The notes: generated by a model from the letters alone, not told the origin. 64,000 bases of DNA from Palaemon carinicauda (GCF_036898095.1 NC_090730.1:20952344-21016343), one strand, 5' to 3'; counted from the stretch's first letter, positions 21,853 to 32,003 are shown. Program-made: numbers and translations.

Positions 21853-22616
21853 TTTAAATATGTAACTTCCCTGGTAGTTACATATATATAGCTTAAATCC
21901 CGCGTTTCGACGCGGCACGACAGAAATTCAAAATTCGTGGCGATCGCCGCCATGACAGTAGGTGGTCATACATAAGCGCCATCACTCGTAGGTTATTAGA
22001 ACCATTCCCAACATCTTCAGAAATTCTCTGTCGTTGATCGTGTCAACACCTCGGGAATTCTTTTCGTGGATATATTACTTTACAGTATTCTACAATTTGG
22101 TGAAGTACCTTTTGTCTGATTATTGTTAATAGCTTTCGCTGCCTTTCAACTATCGAAGATTTTATATAGGATAATTTTTTTGCGGCTCCAACTTGGACAG
22201 TTTAAGTAAACTTGATTTCATACAAAGATGTCCAGACCCAGTAATGGCTCTTCTGTTGTTAAACTTTGGTTGTTGGGCTAGACCAGCTTTCGAGCTGCTC
22301 TTTCTTCCCGCACTGTAATTAACAGGGAGCATGTATGTATTTGTTTTCGTTCCTTGTATTGAGGGATCAAAGATTTTTTCCCCCTACTTTATTAACGAAC
22401 AACTTAAAGTTATATGGAATGAAGACATTTTCTACATTAAACATTGTGATGTTACTATTTTGTAACGTAACTTTTAGCAGAGCGGAATGTGATTATCTTG
22501 TAGGAATTCAGTCCTTCTTGGTGATCAAGTCACAGTCATGTGACGTAATCCGTTTAGTTTAACTTGCATTTTATGAATTATTTTCTTTCTTGCAAGAAAT
22601 TTTAAAAATATTAGTT
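21853..22616 (+). mobile_element. DIRS family III: left end and leader only
   Basis: The stretch starts TTTTAAATATGTAACTTCCC and has the same architecture as the left end of family II at 38826: a TAACTT end, GTCGAGCA/GACGCGGCACGACAG-type words, GATCGC, a GCGCCATC box, then CTCTGTCG, TTGGTGAAGTAC and GCTTTCGCTG at matching spacing. The two are clearly related but diverged. It stops where copy B begins at 22617, so no coding region remains. The identity as a separate DIRS family rests on this similarity only. Confidence 0.55.
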
Positions 22617-22795
22617 GTTCCGTAACCGAAATACAAACCACGCTATTTACATAGGGTATATTTTCGGCGTAGCTGAAATGACGAGCCATTAGAATTATAA
22701 CGAGGGTTAACTACCCCCCGCTAGTTAGCAGGGGGTAGGGAATCCCCCCCACACACCTGTGAGTTGTCTCACTTCACTTTTGGCTCGGACGAATT
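22617..22795. repeat. DIRS family I left inverted terminal repeat, copy B
   Basis: Starts GTTCCGTAACCGAAATACAA and passes TTTTCGGCGTAGCTGAAATG and CCCCCGCTAGTTAGCAGGGG (itself a hairpin). It ends near CACTTTTGGCTCGGACG. Inverse of the right repeat at 30375-30589. Confidence 0.88.
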
Positions 22796-22894
22796 ACAGA
22801 CTCTGTTTTCGTCCTCGTTAATGACAGCCTTAATTTGTTTTTTTGCTTTTTCTAGTTCTGTGTTTGGAAGTTGGCCTCGACTGTTGTCTTCGTT

Positions 22895-25800
22895 ATGCGC
22901 AAGTGCCCTGGACTCGCTGGCCGCCCTTGTGGGATCTTCATGTCAGCGGAGGACACCGATCCTCACACCGTTTGCCCGCAGTGCCGAGGCTGACGGTGTG
23001 ATAGGGAGAATACTTGCAGTGAGTGTAGGGAGTGGTCTGCCTCCCAGTGGGAGAAGTTCGGGCGCCGGCGTAAGAAGAAGTCCAAGAGAGACCGTTCTCC
23101 TTCAGGGCAACCTTGAAGAAGGAAGGCTCTAAGGACTCCTCTTCCGCCACCCGAACCTCCTCCGAAGCTCCCACTCGATCGGTTTCTCGTGAGAGATTGC
23201 CGAGTGGTAGCGCAGGCCCTAGTGGTGTTTCCCGACCTCGGGGTGCGGGAGAGGGCGTTGCCTCCCTTAGCGTGGCAGCTCCCTCTTCTCCTCTGGGGGA
23301 GGATAATTAAGAATTTGATGAATATGACCAAACTGGGTCTGATAATGATTTGTTCCAGCTTTGGGCTTCCTTTGGGGCTTAAGGGCTCGCCCTCCAAGGA
23401 AGCCCTGTTTGACCTGATCCAGTTGGGGGCTGCGATCAAACAGTCGCCAGTAATACCGGAGGTATTCCCTTCGGATTTTGTCGACACTGTTTTGGCTGAG
23501 CCTTCCGACGGGTCTGGTCAAACCCTTGATACTGCTCCTGTTGCGGACGTTGCTTATGGCTCTCCGCCCCCCTCCGAAGATCCTCCGAGTTGGGAGGGGA
23601 GTCCCACGGTCTCTCCTGCGGGCGGGTCTCCCCCTCGGGGGAGCGCGCTGACAGAGACTCCTCTTCGGAGGACTGATGACCCGGACGCCCTTCCTCGTGG
23701 TCGTATTTGACGTAAGGCCCGCCAGCCTCTTCGCAGCAGAGGACTTCCTTCTCCCTATAAGGGAGTTAGGAGGTGCCTCTTTGGGTTGTCCTCGCCTGAT
23801 CCTCCCCCTAAGGAGGAGCCCCCCCCGTCAGGAGCAGCCCGTCACAGCAGCGCCCCTTGACCTCTCCGCGGATCGTTTGCGATCCCCTACGCCTGCCAGA
23901 CCTTCCGACCTGCCTTCTCCGTTCCTGGCTGCAGATGCGATTTGGGCGCCATCTCACCCTGTTATCCAACAGGCACCGATTCCTTCGGGGATAAGGGACT
24001 CTACTTACGGTGTGGGTAAGTCCCTTGCGCGTCAGGGTTCCCCTGCGCGCCCACCTGCGCGTTCGCGTGCAGTAGCGCTCAAGCGCTCCCCAGAGTTTCA
24101 GTCTTCGGACTTAACTCGCCAGCGCTCTCCTGCTCGCCAGGGATCACCTGCGCGGCAGCGATCACCTGCTCGCCAGCGCTCTCCTTCTCGCAGGTCTCCT
24201 GCGAAGCAGCGCCCTCATGTTCCTGATGTGCGCAAGGTGCACCCACGTTCTCCTGAGCGCCATCGTTCTCCTGTGCGCAGCCGCGCTACTGCTCAGCCTG
24301 TTCCTGATGTGCGCCCAGCGCGCCAACGATCACCTCCGCGTCCACGATCGCCTGATCTGGACTTAGGCAAGGGTACCATCCCATCGCCTCGCCCACGCTC
24401 CCCTGCACAACAGCGAGCCAAAGCTCCTGTTCGCGAGCGTTCGCCTGCGCGTTCGTCTCCGTCCACCTCTTCAGATGTGCGCAGTAATCTTACTTCGCGC
24501 CAACGATCTCCTGTGCGTTCACGCGATCACTCGCCTGTGCGCAAACGCTCTCCTGAGCGCCATCGCCCTCCTAAGTCTGATCGCCCCAGGTCTCCCACTC
24601 GCCCGCGCGATAAATCGCCTGTGCGCAGTCGTTCGCCTGTCCGTGGTACGCGCCGTCGTTCTCCGGAGCACACGCGACATCGTTCGCCATCGCGCCAGCG
24701 TTCTCCAACCCGCCAGCGTTCTCCAACGCGCCAGCGCTCTCCGCCTGGCAAACGCTCGCCAAGTCGCTCGCGACTTTTTTCACCTGATCATCACTGTTCT
24801 CCTACGCGCCGCCGACGGTCGCCTAGTGCTCAGCGCACACCTTCACCTGCGCAATCTCGTGCCCCTTCACTTGCGCGCCAACACGCCATCGTGTCCCTTC
24901 GCCTGCGTGCTCGTGTGCCCACGCGCCATCTCGCCCACGCGCCATCTCGCCCACGCGCCCCCTCGCCTGCGAGCGAACGCTCCTACGCTCATTCTTCCAC
25001 ACGCGGCAATGCGCCCGCGCTTCGGAAATCGCGCGCGCGCGATTCCTCGAATGCCTTTTCGGGTGAGAACCGCTGCGATCCCCATTCTCGCAGGGATCAT
25101 CAGCGCGGCCAACCGACAGGGACATGGACTTCCAGATCAGCCTCTGGATCGCCACCGCGCAAGCGTAGGATCACCTACCAGGACCAGGACCAGGACCAGG
25201 AGGGATCTACGGAGAGGTCCATGCAACATTCTATTTCCTCTTTTTTCCAGGCAGGCCCCGTGGCGTCCACTCCGAAGGGTCAGGAGATCCCCTTCCCTAC
25301 AGCGGGGATAACTGACACAGCGTTAGTTACCCGTCAGCCTTGGTTCCGTCACATTATGAACGCAGTGGTTCAGGGTGTGAAGCCTGCCCTCGTTGATATG
25401 GGACTTAAACCAACGGCAGACTCATCCCCGCTGAAGAAAAGGAGAGGAGTGGACTTCGTGGTGACTTCTCCTCGGGAGAAGTTGGCTCCCAAGAGGTCGG
25501 TCAGGAGGACTCCTACGCCTTCTCCTACGCGTGCTGTTTCTCCTTCTCCTGTGGACGAGGTTTCTCCATCCTCAGGAGAGTCCAGCGAGGCAGGGTTGTC
25601 TCCCACGGCACCAATGGGAGGAACCCCTCCTCTTCGGAGAGAAGCTGCTCGCGAGGAAGCCCCCTTCCGGACCTCTTTGCTGGAGTCCTGTATTCCTCCT
25701 AGGAGGGAGCCCAAGGACTCCAAGACGATTGCTAAATCGTCATCCAGGATACGTCCAGAGCCAACTAGACCCCGGGAGGACGTCCGCGTATCTCCTCAAG

Positions 25801-26813
25801 ATGAGCCTTTGGGGACCGGAGACTTAGCTGCCAGTCCGCAAGGAGGAGACCAGTTCGAGTCGGAACACGCTTTCTGGCAGGTCCTAGGCTTGATGAGGCA
25901 ACTCAACAAGTTTAAGGACCCGGAGACTGCCCCTCGTGAGGACAAGGACATGGTGCTAGACCAAGTCTACGGCACCCAGAAACCCCCTAAGTCCAGCGCA
26001 GCTTTGCCTTGGTCCAAAGGGGTGAAAGGGGCCAGGGACAGGGTTGAAGCCCAGCTCTCCGAGCTCGCCTCCTCCGGTCGTTCTTCTGCCGGGTTCAAAC
26101 TCCTCCCGCCTCCTCGAGTACATCAGAGGAGGTACTTGGAGATCATGGGGGAGTCCAGTATGGCCCTTCCGCTCCATCATTCCGGGGAAGAGCTGACCAG
26201 GGGAACTCCTCTCGAGAAGCTCTCCGCCCGGCAGGTGACGTCCTCGGCGTCGGAGATCCTGAACCTTGAGAAGGTCGCGAAGAGTGCCATGCAGGCAACT
26301 TCGTGGCTGAATGTTTGGTTGGGATCTCTGGGCATCCTATTGCGCTCTGAGGATCTGTCCAAAGAGAGCAATAGGAAGGCTTTGGAGACCTTCCTCCTCT
26401 CGGGCACGCGTTCGATCGAGTTCCTCGCTCACCAGGTTGCTAACATGTGGGCTAACTCGATCCTCAAGCGTCGCGACGCAGTGGCTGAGAGGTTCCATCC
26501 GAAGGTCCCCGCCGTGGACGTCTGCAGGCTCAGGCACTCTTCCGTTACTGGGAGGGATCTGCTTGAGCCCAAGGACATAGAACGAATAGCCGAGAGGTGG
26601 AGGAGATCGAATCAAGATTCTCTCCTCCAGAGGGCCCTGGCATCTCGGCCCTACAAGCCTCCGGCACCTCAACAGCAACAGCAGCTTCGCAAAACACCGA
26701 AGCAGGGTCCGGCAGCTAAGACAGGGGTGTCTAAGCCGCAGCCCTTTCAGACCAAGGACAGAAGGCGCGGCAAGTCCTCTAGAGGAGGTAAGAATCCTAG
26801 AGGCAGCGGCTGA
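22895..26813 (+). pseudogene. DIRS gag-like ORF1, copy B (nearly intact, RS-rich)
   Basis: ATG at 22895 opens a Cys/His module (MRKCPGLAGRPC, then DPHTVCPQCRG and CSECREWS), interrupted by a TGA near 22973. The middle segment (to 23710) contains LPLGLKGSPSKEALFDLI. A C-run near 23820-23828 shifts the frame. From 23790 to 26813 a single frame runs about 1,000 codons. Residues from about 24030 to 25060 are a dense arginine-serine tract (RSPARQ, RQRSPT and similar) like the RS domain of splicing factors, followed by an acidic/Pro-rich linker. The conserved core holds AFWQVLGLMRQLN, LDQVYGTQKP and LPPPRVHQRRYLEIMGESS. The C-tail is Lys/Arg/Gly-rich (SSRGGKNPRGSG). A nucleic-acid-binding capsid role is inferred. 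In-frame TGAs (22973, 23115, 23708) may come from CGA or CAA codons. Confidence 0.8.
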
Positions 26814-26838
26814 GGCCGCAAGCGCTAGGATTGGCAAT

Positions 26839-26864
26839 CCCCCCACGTGTCCACCTGTGGGGGG
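26839..26864 (+). other. Stem-loop between gag and RT frames
   Basis: CCCCCCAC (26839-26846) pairs perfectly with GTGGGGGG (26857-26864) around a 10-base loop, 25 bp after the gag stop. Equivalent C-run/G-run pairs lie at the same place in A1 (about 13685-13713) and A2 (about 17511-17538), and weakly in G (near 62590-62602). ATG at 26865 follows immediately but opens the wrong frame for RT. Confidence 0.6.
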
Positions 26865-26889
26865 ATGCCTGAAAACTTGCGTGCACAGG

Positions 26890-28552
26890 TAGCAGCAACT
26901 TGGGGCCGATTCTTGGACGGTCTCTGTGATCGGCCAAGGTTATCGCGTTCCATTCACGACATCTCCACCTCCCCTGACAGCGAATCCAGTGTCGCTGAAC
27001 TCCTATGCCATGGGATCGGCAAAGGGGTTAGCCCTTCGGGCAGAAGTCGAGACCATGCTCAAGAAGGATGCTCTCCAGGAGGTCGACGACGGCTCCCCAG
27101 GCTTCTTCAGTCGACTCTTTCTTGTAAAGAAGGCGTCTGGAGGCTGGAGACCGGTCATCAATCTCTCAGCCCTGAACAAGTTTGTCAAGCAAACTTCGTT
27201 CAGCATGGAGACAGCAGACACGGTCAGACTTGCAGTGAGACCGCAAGACTTCGTGTGCACACTGGATCTGAAGGACGCGTACTTCCAGATCCCAATCCAT
27301 CCGTTTTCCAGGAAGTACTTGAGATTCAGCCTAGACAGCAAGATCTACCAGTTCAAGGTGCTGTGTTTCGGTCTCTCCACAGCTCCTCAGGTGTTCACCA
27401 GAATGTTCACACTGATTTTGTCTTGGGAGCACAGGAACGGCATACGTCTCCTCCGTTATCTAGACGACTGGCTGATCCTGGCAGACTCGGAGTCGACCCT
27501 TCTTCGACACCGAGACAGGCTTCTGGAGGTTTGCCGAGATCTGGGGATCGTGGTAAACCTCGAAGTCCTCTCTGCTCCTGACGAAACGACTGGTATATCT
27601 AGGCATGATATTAGACACCGATTTCCACAAAGCCTTTCCATCAGACGACAGAATAGCAAGGCTGAGGAGGGTCGCAGAACCTTTCCTCAGGTGGGAAGAG
27701 CTTCCGGCCCATTCGTGGTTGCGTCTTCTAGGTCACCTTTCCTCCCTGGCACGTCTAGTTCCGAACGGCCGCCTCAGGATAAGATCCCTGCAATGGCGGC
27801 TAAAGTCCCGGTGGAATCAAGGCTCCGATTCTCCGGACTTTCTGGTTCCTATAGGATCCACGGAACTGACGGACCTTTGGTGGTGGCTGAACAACGTGAA
27901 CCTTCGGAAGGGAGTGGATCTTCTCGTCCTCCCCCCGGATTTGACTCTGTTTTCGGATGCGTCAAAAGAAGGGTGGGTGGCCCACATTCTGAACCAAAGG
28001 ATCTCAGGCCTCTGGTCAGAATCAGAAAAGTACCTCCACATCAACCTGCTAGAAAGGAAGGCCGTTTTCCTGGCTCTTCAACAGTTCCAACGGACCCTGG
28101 CGGGCCACTCCGTAGTGGTGATGAGCGACAACACCACGGTAGTGGCTTACATCAACAAGCAGGGAGGTACCTTTTCTCAACAGCTATCCCATCTTGCAGT
28201 AGAGATTCTGAGGTGGTCCGAAGTCCACTCGGTCACACTTTCGGCTCGCTTCATTCCGGGCAAGAGGAATGTGCTCGCCGACAGTCTGAGCAGAGCGACG
28301 CAGATAGTGAGTACCGAGTGGTCTTTGGATCCTCAGATAGCCAACAAAGTCCTGACTTTGTGGGGTTCCCCGACAGTAGATCTGTTTGCGACAGCCTTGA
28401 TTTTCAAGCTGCCCCTGTACTGCTCTCCAGTCCCGGACCCCAAGGCTCTCTGGCAAGATGCTTTTCAGCAGAGGTGGGACAACATCGACGTTTACGCCTT
28501 CCCACCGTTCTGTCTGATGAGAAGGGTACTCAACAAGAGCAGTCAATCTCTC
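26890..28552 (+). pseudogene. DIRS reverse transcriptase-RNase H, copy B
   Basis: The RT domain begins near QQLGADSWTVSVIGQGYRVP and holds SRLFLVKKASGGWRPVINLS, LDLKDAYFQIPIHPFSRKYL, CFGLSTAPQVFTRMF and the YLDDW catalytic box (27456-27470). A 2-nt deletion relative to A1 near 27563 moves the frame; the thumb and RNase H continue in the frame that starts at 27605. RNase H shows LTLFSDASKEGWVAH, HINLLERKAVFLALQQF, VVMSDNTTVVAYINKQGG and GKRNVLADSLSRA, all expected acidic positions included. A DLFATALIFKLPLY/DVYAFPP segment conserved in DIRS polyproteins follows. No clear start codon is visible, so expression may rely on reinitiation or frameshifting after gag. The single frameshift is the main defect. 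Confidence 0.88.
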
Positions 28553-29761
28553 CATGACTCTTGTAGCTCCGCTGTGGCATCACGCGGAATGGTTCCCGGA
28601 CCTTCTGCAGCTCCTGACGGAGCTTCCGAGGGAACTCCCCCCACGACACGAGCTACTCAGACAACCACACTGCAACATCTCCCACAAGGCCGTAGCGTCG
28701 CTTCGGCTTCATGCCTTGAGGTTATCCAGCGTCTCCTCACGGAGAGAGGATTTTCGCAACAGGTTGCAGACAGGATGTCTCGCCACCTACGCAAGTCCTC
28801 TATCGGAGTCTACCAGGCGAAGTGGAAAGTCTTCTGTGGTTGGTGTCGTGGAAGGGGTATCTCTCCGCTCGATGCCACTATTCCAGCAATAGCGGAGTTT
28901 CTTGTATATTTGCGGGAGGAAATGCGCCTTTGGGTCTCGGCGGTGAAAGGCTATCGCTCAGCCTTAAGCCTGGCCTTCAGGCTGAAAGGATTGGACATTT
29001 CTTCCTCGCTGGAACTTTCCTTGCTCATACGAAGCTACAAACTTACCTGCCCTCAGTCGGAAGTGAGACCTCCTCCATGGAACGTGGTTCGGGTTCTCAG
29101 GGCTCTTAAGAGACCTCCGTTCGAACCATTACGCCAGGCTCCTGATCGTCACCTGACTTGGAAGACGGTGTTCCTGCTCGCTCTGGCTTCTGCCAAGCGT
29201 GTCAGTGAACTTCATGGTCTCTCGTACGACGTCGCCCATTCAAGGGGATGGGGGGAGGTAACGTTCAGGTTCGTCCCTGAGTTTGTTACTAAGACTCAAA
29301 ATCCTGTGGTTCCGGACCCACGGTTCGACTCCTTCAGGGTTTCGAGTCTTCGTTCTGCAACAGATGACCCAGACCATCTCCTACTATGCCCAGTAAAGAG
29401 TCTGAGGCGTTATCTTAAAAGAACAGCTGCAGTTCGTCCTCGCGTGCAAGCCCTGTTTGTGAGCACGGGAAGGACGAAGAGGAGGGTCACCAAGAATACC
29501 ATCTCAGCTTGGATTCGAAGGGTCATCCATCATGCCCTGAATCCAGACCCTCCTCCGTCACGTCGCCCTAGAGCACACGATGTCAGAGGCATTGCAACGT
29601 CCCTGGCATTCAAGAGAAACTTCTCTGTGACGCAGGTGCTACAAGCTGGGGTCTGGAAACGTCAAACGACCTTCACAGCCCACTACCTGCAGGACGTGAC
29701 CCACAGGAGCCTCGATACGTTCTCTATTGGCCCTGTGATGGCTGCACAACAGCTGGTCTAA
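28553..29761 (+). CDS. DIRS tyrosine recombinase, copy B (open, probably intact)
   Basis: The domain lies in the open frame 27605-29761 (718 codons), which also carries RNase H. It shows SAM-like N-terminal helices (VYQAKWKVFCGWCRGRG), then the catalytic box I arginine in SAKRVSELHGL (codon 29198), box II HDVRGIATSLAFKRN (His 29576, Arg 29585) and the nucleophilic tyrosine in FTAHYLQDV (29684). A tryptophan/threonine pair (VWKRQTTF) sits at the expected place before the tyrosine. Members of this family join the circular cDNA to the target by strand exchange. Relative to A2, 8 nt are missing near 28540, fusing the RNase H frame to the YR frame. In C and in family II the two lie in different overlapping frames. 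The native start of YR is not visible. Confidence 0.88.
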   Translation, partial: HDSCSSAVASRGMVPGPSAAPDGASEGTPPTTRATQTTTLQHLPQGRSVASASCLEVIQRLLTERGFSQQVADRMSRHLRKSSIGVYQAKWKVFCGWCRGRGISPLDATIPAIAEFLVYLREEMRLWVSAVKGYRSALSLAFRLKGLDISSSLELSLLIRSYKLTCPQSEVRPPPWNVVRVLRALKRPPFEPLRQAPDRHLTWKTVFLLALASAKRVSELHGLSYDVAHSRGWGEVTFRFVPEFVTKTQNPVVPDPRFDSFRVSSLRSATDDPDHLLLCPVKSLRRYLKRTAAVRPRVQALFVSTGRTKRRVTKNTISAWIRRVIHHALNPDPPPSRRPRAHDVRGIATSLAFKRNFSVTQVLQAGVWKRQTTFTAHYLQDVTHRSLDTFSIGPVMAAQQLV

Positions 29762-30240
29762 CCACAGGCTCCTTAATGGACAGATAGCAGAAGGTTGAGG
29801 GCATTGTTACCCAGTTTTAGACTGCATGAATGAAAAACTATGTCTGCCCCTTACTCTTTTCTTCATCCTCCCCTCTCTTGGGGAAAGCAGCATCCTGGGT
29901 TCTCTGCATAGCTGACCTCAAACCACTGCAGGTAAACCATGCTTCCTTGTGCTCCTAGTATTAGTATAATACTGTCGTGTCCCCCATACCCTGACGAGGT
30001 GGTATTGGGAGCGTCCTAACCTAGTTTTCCATCTAAAGGACTTCAGGTCAACTTCCTAGGACGAGTCACACTTCTTTCCTTCACACACAAGCTTATGTAG
30101 GCCGCACGTTCCTTGAGGAGCAAGGAATTTGCGAGGTGCAGGGACTCCTTTTCTCGAGTGCTACTCACTCGGAGTTCCCGGGCAAATCCAAAGTCAGTAA
30201 GGCTGGGACTTTCCACCCTACCTAAGTGTTAAGTCACCCC

Positions 30241-30336
30241 ATGTAAATAGCATGGTTTGTATTTCGGTTACGGAATAAATGACAAATTCGGAGATAATTT
30301 GTAATTTTCCTAACTATACAAACCTTAGCTATTTAC
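30241..30336. other. DIRS internal complementary region, copy B
   Basis: ATGTAAATAGCATGGTTTGT and TTCGGTTACGGAA complement the left end at 22617. After TAA comes ATGACAAATTCGGAGATAAT, which complements the right end at 30589. The block sits between the YR gene and the right repeat, as in DIRS-1. Confidence 0.9.
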
Positions 30337-30374
30337 ACATATTTTCCCACCAGACCTGTACCCCGTGAAGTCCT

Positions 30375-30589
30375 ACCTCTAAGCGAAGTGTATCGGTTCA
30401 CCGGTGTGTGTGGGGGGAGGGGTAGCTAGCTACCCCTCCCCTACCCCCTCGCTAACTAACGAGAGGGTAGTTAACCATCGTTAAAAATCTAATGGCTCGT
30501 TATTTTAGCTACGCCGAAAGTAATAGCCCATGTAAATAGCTAAGGTTTGTATGGTTAGGAAAAATACAAATTATCTCCGAATTTGTCAT
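30375..30589. repeat. DIRS family I right inverted terminal repeat, copy B
   Basis: From near AGTGTATCGGTTCACCGGTG to the end CGAATTTGTCAT. Contains TAGCTACGCCGAAAGTAATA, the inverse of the left repeat. The outermost 50 bp is inverse to the second half of the internal complementary region. Confidence 0.88.
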
Positions 30590-30594
30590 CTTTG

Positions 30595-31134
30595 TGGGGT
30601 TCCCCGATTGTGGATCTGTTCGCAACAGCCCTGAATTTCAGGCTCCCGTTGTACTGCTCCTCAGTCCCGGATCCCCAAGCTCTTTGGCAAGATGCTTTCC
30701 AACAACGGTGGATAAACCTGGACGCTTACGCGTTTCCCCTGTTTTGTCTGATGAGAAAAGTCCTCAACCAGGTACGAGCAAGCAACAACTTGCAAATGAC
30801 CCTCATAGCTCCGCTATGGTATCACCCAGAATGTTTCCTGGACATTCTGCATCTCCTCATGGAGATCCCGAGGGAGCTCCCTCCACAGCACGACCTCCTC
30901 AAACAACCACATGCCAACATCTTCCACAAAGTCGTAGCTTCGCTTCGACTTCACGCCTGGAGACTATCCAGCACCTCCTCACACAGAGAGGCTTTTTGCA
31001 ACCGGTTGCGAAAAGAATGGCTGGACACCTCAGGAGATCCACAGAGGCAGTCTACCAGGCAAAATGGTCAGTTTTTTGTGGTTGGTGTCGTGGAAGGAGT
31101 ATCTCTCCCCTCGATGCCTCTGTTCCAACTATAG
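30595..31134 (+). pseudogene. C-terminal end of DIRS pol (after RNase H), copy C
   Basis: This frame keeps the region after RNase H uninterrupted: VDLFATALNFRLPLYC, DAYAFPLFCLMRKVLNQ, then LIAPLWYHPECFLDILHLLM and LPPQHDLLKQPHANIFHKVV. The same APLW...EWF...LL pattern is present in family II (43266-43530), so it is a real conserved pol extension. It overlaps the recombinase frame, which is shifted by one base. The 5' part of the gene is missing, so it cannot be expressed as a polymerase. Confidence 0.7.
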
Positions 31135-32003
31135 TGGAGTTTCTTGTATACCTTCGGGAAGAAATGCTTCCCTCAGTCTCGGCAGTCAAAGGCTACCGCT
31201 CAGCCTTGAGTCTCGCCTTTAGACTGAAAGGAGTCGATATTTCCTCTTCGTTGGAACTTTCTTTGCTCATACGTAGTTACGAGCTTACTTGTCCCCAGTC
31301 AGAACTAAGACCTCCCCCTTGGAACTTGGTTTGGGTCCTCAGATCTCTGAAGGGCTTCCCCTATGAACCACTACGCCAGACCTCCGATCGCCACCTCACA
31401 TGGAAGACGGTGTTCCTGCTCGCTCTGGCTTCGGCCAAGAGAGTCAGCGAACTTCATGGTCTATCTGCTGATGTCTCCCACTCTAGGAGATGGGGGAAAG
31501 TAATCCTCAACTATGTCCCTGAGTTTGTAGCTACGACTTAAATTCCAGGTGTGCAGGACTCCAGGTTTGGCCCATTTCGGATAGAAAGTCTTCGTTCTGT
31601 AACTGAAGATCCAGACCAACTGTTACTATGTACAGTAAGGAGTCTGAGGTGTTACTTAAGAAGAATGGGAAAAGCTCGCCCCCGTGTACAAGCACTTTTT
31701 GTCAGCACGGGGAAGGTCAAGAGGAGGGTCACGAGGAATACTATTTCCTCCTGGATAAGGAAAGTAATTGAATACGCTCTATATCTAGATCATCCGCTGT
31801 CCAACCGACCCAGAGCTCATGACGTCAGAGGCATTACAACGTCTCTGGCGTTCAAGAAAAATTTTTCTGTGGCACAGGTATTGAAAGCGGGCGTGTGGAA
31901 GCGTCAGACGACCTTCACAGCCCATTACCTGAAAGACGTAACCCACAGGAGCATGGAAACCTTCTCCATTGGTCCTGTGGTGGCCACACAACAAGTGATC
32001 TAA
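30750..32003 (+). pseudogene. DIRS tyrosine recombinase, copy C (one stop)
   Basis: The YR frame is open from 30594 to 31541. It shows VYQAKWSVFCGWCRGRS, LAFRLKGVDISSSLELSLL and SAKRVSELHGLSADV with the first catalytic Arg. A TAA at 31539 (ACTTAA where B has ACTCAA) interrupts it. The same gene resumes at 31551 after a small frame change and keeps AHDVRGITTSLAFKKNFSV (His and Arg) and FTAHYLKDV with the nucleophile Tyr. All catalytic residues are therefore still encoded, with breaks in the middle of the domain. The start given is approximate, since the N-terminal boundary within the overlap is unknown. Confidence 0.75.

Larger units (their letters stand above)
22617..30589 (+). mobile_element. 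DIRS family I copy B, structurally complete (about 8.0 kb)
   Basis: The order is: left inverted repeat (22617-22795), gag-like ORF1 (22895-26813), stem-loop (26839-26864), RT-RNase H, tyrosine recombinase ending at 29761, a 480-bp 3' non-coding stretch, internal complementary region (30241-30336) and right inverted repeat (30375-30589). This is the DIRS-1 layout; no integrase and no LTRs are present. DIRS elements are thought to pass through a circular DNA joined to the genome by their recombinase, leaving no long target duplication, and none is seen. Only a few frame breaks occur, so B is the youngest family I copy here. Confidence 0.92.

Noticed and set aside
26847..27581. 244-codon frame overlapping the start of RT in copy B
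   Set aside because: It begins at the ATG after the stem-loop but reads out of frame through all RT motifs; the motif-bearing frame is the neighbouring one.
22617..30589. Copy B as an LTR or Ngaro/Pat-type element
   Set aside because: No direct LTRs or split direct repeats; ends are inverted and an internal complementary region is present, which is specific to DIRS-1-like elements.
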